Shown: positions 1-9,022, counted from the first letter of the stretch. The stretch is DNA of 64,000 nucleotides from G963701675 sp963701675 (GCA_963701675.1 OY969623.1:1736001-1800000), one strand, 5' to 3'. Numbers and translations are program-made. The notes: a model not told the origin generated them from the letters alone.

Positions 1-1035
1 AGAAAGACGCTTTTGGCGCGGTTGGCTTGCTGCAATGATTGCTCGTAGCGTTTGCGTTCGGTGACGTCGCGGGCGGCGGCGAACACGCCTTGCAGCTTCC
101 GGTCGCGGTCGTGGAAGGTAGACGCGTTGTAGGACACTACGGTTTCCTTGCCGTCCCTGGCGCGCGCGGTGAGTTCGTAGTCGGTAAGTTTGCGTTCGCC
201 CAGCACCAGCTTGATACCGGCCTCGGCTCGGTCCGGGTCGGTGAAGCAGTCCTTGAACGGCGCGCCGATCAGCTCGTCACGCGTGCATCCGGTGAGCGCC
301 TCCATCTGCTTGTTAACGTCGGTAATGATGCCGCGCGGATCCGTGGTTATCAGTGCATCAATGTTGGATTCAATAAGCGAACGCGTGTAGAATTGTTGAT
401 CGCGCACGCGTTGGTCGAGCAGCATCCGCTCCGCTTCCACCTGCTTACGTGCGGTATTATCGGTACCGATCAACAGATAACCGATGATTCCCCCTTGCGC
501 GTCGCGCAGCGCCGTGACCGACACGATGGCCGGAAAGCGGCTGCCATCCTTGCGGATGTAGGTCAATTCGTAGATGTCCTCTATCCCACGCAAGGCCTTG
601 AAAACCAAGGCCTCAAATCCCGGCGTGATCGTGGTCCCAAACTCGGCGCTCAAGGCTTTGGCGCGCGTAATCACTTCCTGCGGATCAGAAATGTCGGCCG
701 GGGTAATCTTGTTCATCACGTCGGCGGCCGTATAGCCCAGCATGCGCTCGGCACCGACGTTGAAGATTTGAATGACGCCCTTTTCGTCGGTGGCGATGCT
801 TGAGAAGTTGGCGCTGTTGAAAATGGCGTTCTGCAACGCACCTGCCTTGAGCAACGCCTCTTCTGCCTGCTTGCGCGGTATTATCGGTGCCGATTAATAG
901 ATAGCCAATGATTGCGCTTTGATCGTCGCGCAACGCCGTGACCGAGACGACTGCCGGAAAACGGCTGCCGTCCTTGCGGATGTAAGTCAGCTCGTAGATG
1001 TCCTCGATCCCGCGTGCGGCCTTGAAGACCAGCGT
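1..1035 (-). pseudogene. PAS-domain sensor kinase fragment, frameshifted, open at left edge
   Basis: Read on the minus strand this encodes at least two tandem PAS/PAC modules of a sensor kinase, with motifs such as IEDIYELTYIRKDGSRFP and IIGYLLIGTDNTA, then a third PAS segment (FTDPDRAEAGIKLVLGERK) that runs off position 1. The kinase core is not in the window. The IEDIYELTYIRKDG segment occurs twice (about 465-600 and 885-1030). Comparing the two copies shows that the upstream one lost two bases of a GCGCGC run at about 875, which throws the reading frame. Nothing upstream of the first PAC segment remains: at about 1040 the sequence changes abruptly into a beta-helix gene. I infer a decaying remnant. 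PAS domains sense small ligands or redox state in two-component signalling. Confidence 0.7.
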
Positions 1036-1643
1036 GCATTGTAAATCCCTCCGCCCCAATCCTCGTATGGCGCGGTATTGTGGTCATTGAAATTCGCGGA
1101 AATGGAGCAGTTCGATATCGATAGGTCCCCTTCGCTGTAAATCCCTCCGCCTTTTTTCCACCCGATATTATCGATGACGGCACAGTCCTGCAGCGTAAGG
1201 TCACCGAGATTGTAGATACCACCGCCGAAGTTAGGGCTTTTGGAGTCCCCTCCACGCATCGTCAAGCCGGAGATCTCAATATTCGCGTTGGGATTCACAT
1301 AGAAAACCCGCGCCTTTCGCTGGGCGTTGATCGTCAAAAGAGCGGCGCCCGGCCCTTGGATGTCGATTTCCGACGTTAATTGAGGCAGCGCGTTATTGAG
1401 ATTGATCGAACCGGTTACATGAAAAAAGATGAGATCCGCCCCCGGCTCGGCGTTGACCTTGTTGATGCAGTAGCGCAGATCGCCGCGGAAGCCTTTGCCG
1501 ATGCCTTGATCGGTAAGTCGCGTGACGTGGCAGGTAGATAGCAGCTGACGATCTTCAAGCGGCTCAAGGGTCGGTGGTCTGGCTGCGCTACGTTTGGGCG
1601 ATTGACGATAAGTGCTTGTAGGAACACGATTTATCCATGCCAT
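987..1643 (-). pseudogene. Truncated planctomycete beta-helix surface protein
   Basis: The N-terminus carries the planctomycete signature LEPLEDRQLLS at residues 26-36. A polymorphic-outer-membrane/right-handed beta-helix region follows, with repeated GGGIYN, GDLTLQDC and GDLSISNCSI turns typical of choice-of-anchor/CSLREA-type proteins. The reading stops making sense after GGGIYNA (about 1040), where the sequence joins a PAS-kinase fragment, so the last 16 residues are out-of-frame junk. Full-length relatives are several hundred residues long, so this is a 5' piece of about 200 residues. Export to the cell surface is likely from the N-terminal motif. Confidence is high for the family type and moderate that nothing functional is made. 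Confidence 0.65.
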
Positions 1644-2248
1644 CGATCACCCTCCTTCGAAGTACGACGTTGACCAGATGGAGGCGCACGCCGAACGTGC
1701 GCGCGAGTCCCTACTACTAAAGGGTGATTTGGAGCCAAAACCGGACGCGCGATTTGGGAAATTCTTCGATTTTCTCGAAAAAGATCGTGGACTGCGTCAC
1801 GCGTCCCGCGTCGATGGGCCAGGAATGCTGATCGGGGGTGACCGAGCCATTTCTCAACGGTTAAAGACCGTGGTTTGGCGGGCAGCCCTCCGCTTTCGCT
1901 TTCGGTAAAACCCGTCAATGTTCAGGCGACATCGGTAACACATCACCGCACACAAAGTACGACTGGTCCGTCGTGCTGTTGGTCCTTGCCGTTGCGCCGG
2001 AGTTATATCAGGCGTGCGTGAAAATTGCGGCGCTGCGGGGCAAGTCAAGGTCGGTGACCTTGATGGGCTCTACGGCAAGAACATGAAATTAGCGGGACCA
2101 TAGTGGCGCCAGTAAACCGGAATCAGCGCGCACACGAACAGCAAAGGCAGATCGGAAGCGCGTACAATGGGCGCGATGACATTAGTGCCTACAATAACTC
2201 AGTCGGCCAGCGTTTTCGGGAAAGTTGTCCCCTATCGGAGGTCGCAAC
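1644..2248. other. Intergenic region, no gene recognised
   Basis: Open frames on both strands here (for example 1612-1908 plus) have no recognisable family, no good ribosome-binding site and low-complexity Arg-rich translations. The stretch lies between the divergent beta-helix remnant and the dodecin gene and may hold both promoters. Confidence 0.4.
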
Positions 2249-2452
2249 ATGTCAGTCGCTAAGGTAATTGAGATCAGCTCCACGTCGAATAAGGGCTTCG
2301 AGGATGCCATTGTTCAAGGAATCGCACGCGCCGCGAAGACGGTCGAGAACATCCGCTCGGCTTGGGTGAAGGACCAACGAGTGACGATCGAGAATGGCAA
2401 GGTGCAAGATTATCAGGTAAACCTGCAGGTCACGTTCATGCTGAATGATTGA
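2249..2452 (+). CDS. Dodecin family flavin-binding protein
   Basis: A 67-residue protein with the full dodecin fold signature: MSVAKVIEISSTSNKGFEDA, then AIxxGIARAAKTVENIRSAWV and a final strand VNLQVTFML. Dodecins form hollow dodecamers that bind riboflavin or other flavins, or CoA, and act as cytosolic flavin stores or buffers. The length matches the family (65-72 residues). The start at 2249 is preceded by CGGAGGT at a good distance; a TTG 24 bases upstream is in frame but less likely. It stands alone, with decayed genes on both sides. Dodecins often sit with stress genes, and this window has many. Confidence 0.93.
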   Translation: MSVAKVIEISSTSNKGFEDAIVQGIARAAKTVENIRSAWVKDQRVTIENGKVQDYQVNLQVTFMLND

Positions 2453-2575
2453 CGGACGATAACTAACAGACGGCATTCCTGGTCTTTGATAATCCCCTGA
2501 ATGAACCAGCTGCACACCCGCGAAATGACCGCGAAGTGCATCAAGGTCAACTTCCGCTATCTATTCGCCATCCAA

Positions 2576-2760
2576 TTGGCAGCTCTCCCAGGGCAAAGAC
2601 AAGAACAAGGCAAAGGCAAAGTCCTCTGCCAAGCCCTTGTCAAAGGCATCTGCTAAGAAAAAGTAGGCCCCTCCATTATTTTTCATGAAAATCGCGCTTC
2701 CGCATGCCCAATCTCCCGGTGCCGAGCCGCTTACTTGTCCCGATGACCTTTTCCTCGCCG
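2576..2760 (+). repeat. Dispersed repeat with Lys/Ala-rich peptide remnant (copy 1)
   Basis: This stretch is closely similar to 32216-32402. It encodes SQGKDKNKAKAK followed by SSAKPLSKASAKKK and a stop at 2664-2666. In this copy the start region has degenerated (the other copy begins MAKGNNSQGKDKK). Similarity continues past the stop codon (CATGCCCAATC..CCGGTGC and following), so the unit is larger than the peptide. Its function is unknown; it may be a small basic peptide gene carried within a mobile repeat. Confidence 0.5.
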
Positions 2761-2810
2761 ACCACTCCCTTTTGATCGAGGCCTCAGTGGGGGCCACTCG
2801 CAAGATTGTT

Positions 2811-3301
2811 GGAGGGGTGGCATCCCCGTTGCTGGCCAACCTGTATATGCGGCGCTTCGTCCTGGGCTGGAAGGTGCTGGGACACGCGGCGCGGCTGAAC
2901 GCGCACATCGTCAACTACGCGGATGACTTCGTGATCTGCTGTCGTGGCACCGCGGAAGAAGCGATGACCGTGATGCGGACCATGATGAGCAAACTGCGAC
3001 GGTGAACGAGAAGAAGACGCGGCGGTGGCGCTTACCGGCGGATACGTTCACATTTCTTGGGTACACGTTCGGGAAGCGCTACTCGCGGCGAACGGGACGG
3101 AGTTATATCGGACCCGCTCCCGCAGCCGCAAAAGTCCGCAAACTGTGCCGGACTCTGAGTGAACGCACGGATCGCCGAATGTGTTTCATGGACGCCCCAG
3201 ACCAGGTAGCGAAACTCAACCTGATATTAAGAGGCTGGGCTAACTACTTTTGTCTGCCCCGCTGCGTGGAGCGGTCAAGTTTGAGAATCCGGATAGTGTG
3301 A
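2811..3301 (+). pseudogene. Group II intron reverse transcriptase/maturase fragment, frameshifted
   Basis: The C-terminal third of an LtrA-type protein: RT motif GGVASPLLANLYM, then the catalytic-box segment VNYADDFVICC (the YADD active-site motif), and in another frame the maturase (GIIM) domain FTFLGYTFGKRYSRRTGR ... LILRGWANYF. The two parts are separated by a frame change at about 3000, where SKLRR-stop should read on into TVNEKKTR. The N-terminal RT domain and the tail after WANYFCL are missing. No domain V hairpin follows. It is therefore a dead intron remnant. A better-preserved relative with domain V lies at the right edge of the window. Confidence 0.8.
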
Positions 3302-3323
3302 AACGTGAGTCGGGAAAAGAAAC

Positions 3324-3353
3324 GGGCCGAGAGATAGGCGATTCTCTCGGCCC
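3324..3353 (+). terminator. Hairpin, terminator-like
   Basis: A perfect 11-bp stem GGGCCGAGAGA / TCTCTCGGCCC with an 8-nt loop, followed by TGCCTTT. It lies just after the maturase remnant. The T-run is weak, so termination is only plausible. Confidence 0.45.
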
Positions 3354-3361
3354 TGCCTTTC

Positions 3362-3875
3362 GGAGTATCAGAAGGGTAAGTCGGAAACGGAGCATCCGCC
3401 CGCCAGTGTCGTCAGGTTTTCGTTTCGTGGCTGTCTTCTGGCGGACCCAGCCATCATTCCCGACTCTTCATTTCAGAAGCCCACCGCCTACTCGCCATTA
3501 TCAACCCAATTTTCTAAAGGAGCCCTGCGCATGCGGAGGCGCCCCAGCACGGACGTTCGACAAGACGGTTCACCCGCCGCTCCGACCCGGCGCCTCGACG
3601 TCAAAGGCAGCGCCCAGCAGATGCCGATTTCGAACATTCGAAATTCCGCCCCGGCTGTGAACTGCACAAGGGATCTCTCATATCTCTAGAAAACGCCGTG
3701 AAAAACAGGCCGAACGATGCTTGACCCAGTAGTTGACAACTCCGACCTGTTCACAACTGGGTCAAAAGTTCGAATTGCGTAAGGGGACCCGATCGATGCA
3801 TTCGAAACTCGTGGCCGCGTCAGGCGGCTGCGCTGGCTTTCAGCGCACGTCAGGCAAACAACGTTTTGCCCGAAT
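3362..3875. other. No gene recognised
   Basis: Open frames here (for example 3250-3660 plus) give low-complexity translations with no family resemblance. Two copies of a short motif (gttgacaactccgacc / gttcacaactgggtc region at 3720-3770) are present. I see no promoter that I can support. Confidence 0.35.
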
Positions 3876-3879
3876 GGAT

Positions 3880-4110
3880 TTGGGGATGACGCGCCTATAC
3901 GGGTTCAAGCCGTCGTTCAACCAATCCTTCGCCGTGGAGGACAGTCCGACCGGCTGGTGGGTCTCGCCCTATCACTTCGGCATCGATCAGGGGCCGGTCG
4001 TGCTGATGATCGAGAACTACCGCACGGGCTTGATCTGGAACGTTATGCGCCGTTGTCCGGCGGTTGTGACCGGCCTTCGCCGGGCGGGATTTGCCGGGGG
4101 CTGGTTGTAA
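3880..4110 (+). pseudogene. C-terminal fragment of glucoamylase-family protein
   Basis: The frame reads LYGFKPSFNQSF, WWVSPYHFGIDQGPVVLMIE, NYRTGLIW, RRCPAVVTGLRRAGF and GGWL-stop, which is the ending of glucoamylase-family (PF10091/GH144-like) proteins, where the conserved WVSPYHFGIxQGPVVLMIENYRTG segment is near the active site. Intact members are 450 residues or more, whereas only about 75 remain. Upstream sequence in all frames is unrelated, so the 5' part was lost by rearrangement. I infer a non-functional remnant. Confidence 0.6.
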
Positions 4111-4172
4111 ACCCAGTCGCTTCGCAGCTGGGAGAAGAAATGGGCGGCGGAAGAAATGAAGGCTGAAACCAC

Positions 4173-4433
4173 ATGAGCGATAAAGATGACTTCTACCGGG
4201 AACGGTATGAGGAAAAAGAGAACGCACGCGAGAAGGCGCTCGCCGAACAATTGGCGCACCGACTGAATGAGTATTTAGACAAAGCGCAGCTCGCCGTAGT
4301 TCCGCCCGGTAGCCTCGGTGCCGGAATGCAAATCGGGGTGACGATGGATACGAACGGCGCCTACGACTCCGTGAACGGTGCAATAGTCGTGGACGGCTCA
4401 ATCAAGATAAAGATCAAACGCCCTGATGCCTGA
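4173..4433 (+). CDS. Hypothetical protein, 86 residues
   Basis: The gene is not recognised. The N-terminal 35 residues (MSDKDDFYRERYEEKENARE and onward) are highly charged and likely helical or coiled-coil. The C-terminal half is beta-rich (IGVTMDTNGAYDSVNGAIVV). Composition and codon use look protein-like, unlike the neighbouring scraps. It follows the glucoamylase tail by 62 bases. A weak purine-rich stretch (GAAGGCTGAAACC) precedes the ATG. It could be a genuine small gene or a piece of a larger lost one. Confidence 0.45.
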   Translation: MSDKDDFYRERYEEKENAREKALAEQLAHRLNEYLDKAQLAVVPPGSLGAGMQIGVTMDTNGAYDSVNGAIVVDGSIKIKIKRPDA

Positions 4434-4824
4434 CACCCCGCTCGCCTTTGTCCTGTTCGTTGACGGCTCGGTGCGGCCGGTACGGCTAGTCAGCCGGCAA
4501 TGCCTGTTTTCTCTACGGCGTAGACGATTTGGCCGCCGTTCAGTGTCGTGTAGTGGGATGATATCCGGTCAGTGCTGTCCGATCCCGATCGCTTGGAACG
4601 CGAATTCCAGCGTCGAGCTACTACCGATAAGAAGCGTCGAGAACGTCTCAGTCGACCGATCGAGCAACTACTACTAGCGAGCATTTCAGTGAACGCGTGT
4701 GCGCAAATCTCGGTGGGCCCGTACACGAATCTCGTGTTCCAGTTGATCGGCACGCGTGGCCAAGCGAACGCGTTGATTGCAGCTATTGGTGGCCCAACTT
4801 CGGGTGGTCACGAGGGCGAAATGC
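4434..4824. other. No gene recognised
   Basis: Overlapping open frames on both strands (for example 4490-4753 minus) have no family resemblance and no convincing ribosome-binding site. This is probably debris between rearranged fragments. Confidence 0.35.
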
Positions 4825-4950
4825 GCCGCCATTCAGATCGCCGATCGCGACGCCACGTGGCAGCGTACCGACGCTAATCGGAACGGGCGCTTGAAACGTG
4901 CCGTTACCGTTCCCAAGAAGCAGGCTTACCCCGCTTGGCGTACACGTTCC
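4825..4950 (-). pseudogene. FG-GAP/VCBS repeat fragment
   Basis: On the minus strand a 40-residue stretch reads VSLLLGNGNGTFQAPVP then VAIGDLNGG, one repeat of the FG-GAP/VCBS beta-propeller type seen intact at 16988-19381 and 22138-24762. No signal sequence or other repeats are in frame. The upstream edge abuts an IS91 transposase fragment at about 4935. It is a scrap of a surface protein gene. Confidence 0.6.
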
Positions 4951-5170
4951 AATCCTGACGGTACAACGCATCCAACCAACGACGAAAGACGACTGAATCG
5001 GCCAGGGCCGCCACACTACCACTCAAAGTGAGTTGCTGGGCGTGGTAGGCTTTCTTCAACCCCGCCAAGAACTTGCCACGAAAGAGCCGTCCTAGAACCT
5101 TCACGGGTAGGAAGAAACCGGGTCGACCGGCAATCCAACGTTTGCCGTCCGGACTCAAGCCGTCGCCCGG
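4936..5170 (-). pseudogene. IS91-family transposase fragment
   Basis: The minus frame reads GLSPDGKRWIAGRPGFFLPV, KVLGRLFRGKFLAGLKKAY and LYRQDWNVYAK, matching the internal region of IS91/IS801-type Y2 transposases (PF04986), where PVKVLSRLFRGKFL and WVVYAK are conserved. The catalytic tyrosines and both ends of the protein are missing. The 3' boundary coincides with the start of the FG-GAP scrap, suggesting an IS91-associated rearrangement. Confidence 0.7.
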
Positions 5171-5242
5171 AAAGCGGAGAGAAGCCGGTCGCTTGGAATC
5201 GGAGCGACCGACTTCTTAGGTTGAGCAATCCAGATTTGCGTC

Positions 5243-5635
5243 TCAGTTTGTTCGAAATGAACCGTAGAGGATCGGTCGATCCGTGTCGCCTGCATAGATT
5301 ACAATTTTCGAGCCGGGTTGAACTCCCGGGAACACGGCACTTTCTTGTTGATTTGTGATTATCATGGCGCCTGACCCGTCGACGATATCGAATTCACCGA
5401 TAAAGCGGCCATCGACCCAGACCGTGGCGAGATCGGTTGACATCACGTCGTCCACGACGACCGTGAAGGTAGCCGTGCTACCCCGGGTCTGCCATAACGC
5501 TCGGCCCGTCGCCAGTTCGTCGCCGCGCTGAGCGATGAGCTCAGCCGTGTATTTAACGTTTGCTGCCCATGCCACTGTCGCAAGGCTGAGTACCAATGCC
5601 ACCGCGGCCAATCCAGTCACTTTTCGAATAATCAT
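5243..5635 (-). CDS. Secreted hypothetical protein, 130 residues
   Basis: This has a clear Sec signal peptide (MIIRKVTGLAAVALVLSLA, cleavage after AWA at about residue 24). It is followed by a mature domain of about 105 residues rich in beta-prone segments (STATFTVVVDDV, LATVWVDGRFIGEFDI, SKIVIYAGD). I do not recognise the family. It resembles small planctomycete exported beta-sandwich proteins. The ATG at 5635 is preceded by GTGAAAGATG. It is the first gene left of the peptide-export locus and on the same strand, but a strong hairpin (5759-5808) separates it from the nearest precursor gene, so it is probably a separate unit. Confidence 0.7.
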   Translation of the reverse strand: MIIRKVTGLAAVALVLSLATVAWAANVKYTAELIAQRGDELATGRALWQTRGSTATFTVVVDDVMSTDLATVWVDGRFIGEFDIVDGSGAMIITNQQESAVFPGVQPGSKIVIYAGDTDRPILYGSFRTN

Positions 5636-5758
5636 CTTTCACCTACATCTTTCAAAAGAAGCGAAAATCAGATCTTGTGAAAGCAGCCACATAGGCCGCT
5701 CCGAGAGAATGTCTCGTGACGCACTCGCTACGAGTTGCGCCGTAGGACTAAACAGGCC

Positions 5759-5808
5759 GGGCGTGGCCAGCCGATCGTTGTTTCGAAACCGATCGGCCCG
5801 CCACGCCC
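5759..5808 (-). terminator. Terminator hairpin behind precursor peptide 1
   Basis: Arms GGGCGTGG-CCA-GCCGATCG and CGATCGGC-CCG-CCACGCCC form a 16-bp stem with one 3x3 internal loop and a 12-nt loop. It starts about 40 bases past the stop of the peptide gene on the minus strand. The following T-content is low (GGCCTGTTTAG). Confidence 0.55.
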
Positions 5809-5847
5809 ATCCTGCGATAGGGCGATTTAACTTTCGGTAAGTTTGGG

Positions 5848-5928
5848 CTAATCCGCCTGACGGATCAAGCTCGTGCGACGACCGTTGTCAACAGCCTTAC
5901 CGGCTTTGATGTTCGTTTGCACTTTCAT
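5848..5928 (-). CDS. Precursor-like peptide 1 (26 aa) of the export locus
   Basis: A 26-residue peptide beginning MKVQTNIKAG, then six residues (KAVDNG), then RRTSLIRQAD. The same N-terminal block, spacing and RRT[SA] motif recur in three other small genes at 6233, 9395 and 16329, and the four flank an HlyD / C39-peptidase ABC export system on the same strand. A ribosome-binding site (AAGGAGAAATAATC) precedes the ATG. Short peptides beginning MKVKTNVKAG are known beside peptidase-containing exporters, where the N-terminus acts as leader. Cleavage near KAG is an inference. No modifying enzyme is recognised nearby, so the mature product could be an unmodified bacteriocin-like or signalling peptide. 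Confidence 0.65.
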   Translation of the reverse strand: MKVQTNIKAGKAVDNGRRTSLIRQAD

Positions 5929-6123
5929 GATTATTTCTCCTTCCGGAGGTTATTTCTGGAATCGCTCCACTCGGGCTTACGCATCCCGGTGTTCGTCCCA
6001 TTGAATGAGAAGAATGACGCGCTCACTCCTACTATCAGTTACACGCGGAACTTGCCTGCGCGTTTCAACGAATTAGCGAATGTCGAGCTGTTTTTGACGG
6101 CGGAGATCCACGTAGGCTCGAAG
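5929..6123 (-). promoter_or_regulatory. Conserved leader/promoter region of precursor peptide 1
   Basis: About 190 bases upstream of the peptide gene are closely similar to the upstream regions of peptides 2 (6314-6506) and 3 (9557-9733). Shared blocks on the minus strand include TTGAAACGCG, GTGTAACTGAT, GAACAcCGGGATGCGTAAG and GTGGAGCGATtCCAGAAATA. GGGAT / ATCCC (here with a G-U pair) can form a stem just before the ribosome-binding site. Coding conservation is ruled out because frames are not kept. The promoter position is inferred. Confidence 0.6.
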
Positions 6124-6174
6124 CGCGCCTCGGTACAACTCCCCGTCGGTTTACCTGGGCCGTAGCGCAAAGCA

Positions 6175-6224
6175 GAACCCCCTGCAAGAGACGTGAGTCC
6201 CAAGTAGGGGGTTCGCGGATAATA
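6175..6224 (-). terminator. Terminator hairpin behind precursor peptide 2
   Basis: Perfect 9-bp arms GAACCCCCT and AGGGGGTTC lie about 10 bases after the stop on the minus strand and are followed by TGCTTTG. With the hairpin behind peptide 1, this suggests each peptide is its own transcription unit. Confidence 0.55.
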
Positions 6225-6232
6225 GTGCCAAG

Positions 6233-6313
6233 TTAATCTCCCTGACGGATCAGACTCGTGCGACGGGTGCCAGCAGCGTCCTTACCAGCTTTGATGTTCG
6301 TTTGCACTTTCAT
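6233..6313 (-). CDS. Precursor-like peptide 2 (26 aa) of the export locus
   Basis: A 26-residue peptide, MKVQTNIKAG then KDAAGT then RRTSLIRQGD. It is a near-duplicate of peptide 1 (first ten residues and RRTSLIRQ identical) but differs in the six-residue spacer, which is the only variable part. The ribosome-binding site GGAGAAACAATC is conserved. It lies 385 bases upstream of peptide 1 in a direct tandem that includes the leader region, so it looks like a recent segmental duplication. Divergence limited to the spacer suggests selection on the flanking motifs. Its function is inferred from the neighbouring exporter genes. Confidence 0.65.
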   Translation of the reverse strand: MKVQTNIKAGKDAAGTRRTSLIRQGD

Positions 6314-6506
6314 GATTGTTTCTCCTTTTGCAAGGCTATTTCAGGGATCGCTCCATCCGGGCTTACGCATCCCGTTTTGCGTCCCATTGAATCATAAGAA
6401 TGACGCGTTCACTCCTACTATCAGTTACACGCGGGACTTACCCGCGCGTTTCAACGAAATAGCAAATGTCGCGCTGTTTTTGCCGGCGGAGATCCACGTA
6501 GGCTCG
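6314..6506 (-). promoter_or_regulatory. Conserved leader/promoter region of precursor peptide 2
   Basis: Second copy of the roughly 190-base upstream region, about 85 percent identical by eye to 5929-6123. The GGGAT / ATCCC stem is fully paired here. The first 100 bases upstream of the ATG are the best conserved part. Confidence 0.6.
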
Positions 6507-6559
6507 AAGAGCGCTTCCGAGGCGGTCCCTCGGACACGGGGGAGAACCCCACGGCATTG

Positions 6560-7196
6560 TTCTCTTCGGATTGGATTCGATAGACGCGCATGATTGGAGT
6601 CCGGCTGATGCCATGTCCGTTGGCCGACAAGGAACTGGTCCGGAAACTCTCGAATTGGTTGCGGCTCTATCTTTGGGGCTTGAGGAACAACGAGGCCTTC
6701 GACAGCGTTTGCGTCTTGGCTGGGCAATGGCAACGGAGCGTTCCGGTCAATGCGGTGTTGGCTTTCGCCATGGCCTCCAAGTCCAAGATGGCGTTGGCGT
6801 CTGAACAGCGAGGCAGATCAGCATCAACATGGCGCTCGTTTTCCACAGGGTTTGGAGGAGAATTGGCGCCACGTCCGCGCCACTCGCCACGTTGGGTTGG
6901 GTCTTATCCAACGTTGCGGCAACGACGTCGTCTTGACCCTCGACGTCTGCCTCCAGTGCCGGAATTCCAGCAGCCATCGAGGTCAGTGGAGCCGGATCGT
7001 TTTCAGACGTTATGGACTCCGTCCGATCACCCAAAAATACGACGGCTTCTCGCGACGTTGCATCGGTGCTTTCGTCAAGCGGAGTTGTCGTAGCGCCTTG
7101 ATCAGATTTGGTTGCGGTGTCGTCCGCGGACCGATTGGTGGAGCCCGCTGCATTTGCGTTTGGCCAGACCTGGCCAAAATGGGTCTTCCGTCAGCC
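6560..7196 (-). other. Possible decayed coding region downstream of the LVIVD gene
   Basis: Minus-strand frames contain acidic Ser/Thr/Pro-rich stretches (TSENDPAPLTSMAAGIPALE, VVAATLDKTQPNVASGADV, APILLQTLWKTSAMLMLICL) directly after the stop of the LVIVD protein, with no start codon or ribosome-binding site of their own. They may be a former C-terminal extension or an unrelated lost gene. I could not identify a family. Confidence 0.3.
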
Positions 7197-9022
7197 TCAG
7201 CCGAGTTTGTGATAGGCAACCTGACCTCCGACTTGACTGTTCGTAAACCCGCGGAGCATGAACTCAGGGGCAATGACTCCGCTGGCGTGCAGAGCGCCCA
7301 TCGTTTGAACCATGTTGTACCCGCTTTGTTTTATGTCGCCGCCGAGCAGCCCCGACCGAGCCATAGCATGTTCGGCGGGTACGATAGTCGAACCGGTAGC
7401 GTTGAGGGCGGCTAATCCAGTTCCGTGACCAACGTGTCCTGCGTAGGCGGTCAAGGCCAGTGCCTGCGAGGCGACATCTTCGAAGAGCTGAATATTGCGA
7501 GCTTCAAAGTGTTGTTCGCGTGGAACGCCGGTTACGTCAACGCAGTGATCGTCAATCAACGCCTTAGACGAGGCTAGCTTTGAACCCGGCCAACCACGCA
7601 CCCGATTCATTCCGCCGCCGCCATCCAAAAACACCGGCCGGGTCATGCTCCGATCCAAAACGAAGCGGTCGTCGCCGTCGCCCCCGTAAACATTCAGTCT
7701 GAGAACGTCGGGAATATTGAACTGGTAGACCTTGCCGTCGAGAGCAACATCAATTGTCCCCGTCGCCGCATCTTGCGAGATTTGTGTGGTTTGGCCCTGA
7801 TTGCTCAGAACGATGCGAACCACCCCTCCCACGAGTTGCACCGGTTCTTCCGCGCCGGACCACGTGATCCTCGGAGTAACGCTCGGCGCCGGTTCGGCCC
7901 GTCCAGCGCGAGAATGTATAACCCACTTTCGATATCGAACCCGAGAATGCGGTCGTCGCCGAGGAACGGAAACACGCCCCATGCGCCGTGATATCCGCCT
8001 AACGTTCCGCTGTACGTGTCGTAATTACCGAGCAGGACCGGATTGTACCGATCGGAAATGTCGTACACAAAGACGCCGGCTTGATACCACGATGCATAAA
8101 GTCGATCGCCGATGATCATCGCCTGGTGAGGGGAATAAGCTTGCGCGGTAGGCAGCGCTATCTCCCACGCGAGCTGCGGGTTGTTCGGGTTGCTGATATT
8201 CCAGAACGACAACGGTTCGCCCTGTTTCTCATGCGGCACGGCGATGAATTGGCCGTCCGCGGTGGGCCAAGCGGTATGCGTCTTTCCTCCCGAGAATACT
8301 GTTCCTACCGGACTGATCGGTTGGCTGAGGTTGGCGACTTGTGTTATGTCAAAAATCTCGACAAGCGGATTGGTGGAGATGCCGGCCGCGTAGAGCTGGC
8401 CGTTCAGCGCCGTCACCTCGTGTACCGAGTCCGTTGCGGACACGATCAGCCGGATAAACTTGGGATTCGCCGGATTGGTTATGTCGAACACGCGGATAAT
8501 CGGTGTTCGGGCATCCGCTTCATATAGGTAGTTTCCGTCGATGGATATCGTGTGAACGTTGTCCGCGCCGCCCTGGAGTGAAGTAATCCGACATGCTTCA
8601 ACCGGATTCGCCGGATTGGTGACGTTGGCAATCACCAAACCGCCGCCACTGTCGCTCGCAAAGAAGCCATATGCGCGCCGGCCGCGCTTCACCGTTTGCA
8701 CGTCCCGGAAATCGTTCCAACCCGACGGGCTCTTGAAGTTGCTTATGAGGTTCGGCTGTGTCGGATCGGTGATGTCAATGATGTGGATCCCATTTTCATT
8801 GCCGAAGTGTCCGATGTACGCGTAATCACGGCCGTTCTGCGTCATTGCCCAGCCGTCCGAATATTCCGCCGTGCCATTGTCCCAGTGGCCGACTAACGAC
8901 AAGCCAGACGGGACGAGACGTGTTTCGAGTTCAACGAGACGTGGACGAAATGATTGGCGTGTGGAATAACATGCCGCGAGCGAGCGACGCTTCATCGCAT
9001 CGCGCGAGCCGACGATTCTCAT
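7197..9022 (-). CDS. LVIVD-repeat surface protein with one frameshift
   Basis: The N-terminus has the planctomycete-type LVELETRLVPS motif. It is followed by a beta-propeller of LVIVD repeats (PF08309): GIHIIDITDPTQPNLISNFK, GGLVIANVTNPANPVEACRI, IIRVFDITNPANPKFI, LVEIFDITQVANLSQPI, GVFVYDISDRYNPVLL. At about 7900 the frame shifts by one missing base (LDGP-NRRR should read LDGP-EPAPSVTPRITWSG). The C-terminal 235 residues continue in the next frame with VYGGDGDDRFVLDRS. Chosen start 9022 has GGAGAGCAAAGA in front. The corrected length is about 610 residues. It lies between peptides 2 and 3 on the same strand, so it may belong to the locus, but no role there can be read from the sequence. Confidence 0.75.

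Noticed and set aside
39..803. Long plus-strand ORF of 254 residues at the left edge
   Set aside because: It is the complement of the PAS-kinase coding strand, whose minus-strand translation has clear PAS motifs.
1612..1908. Plus-strand ORF of 98 residues
   Set aside because: No family, no ribosome-binding site, Arg-rich end; it overlaps the start of the beta-helix gene.
4490..4753. Minus-strand ORF of 87 residues
   Set aside because: No recognisable protein features and a competing frame on the other strand.
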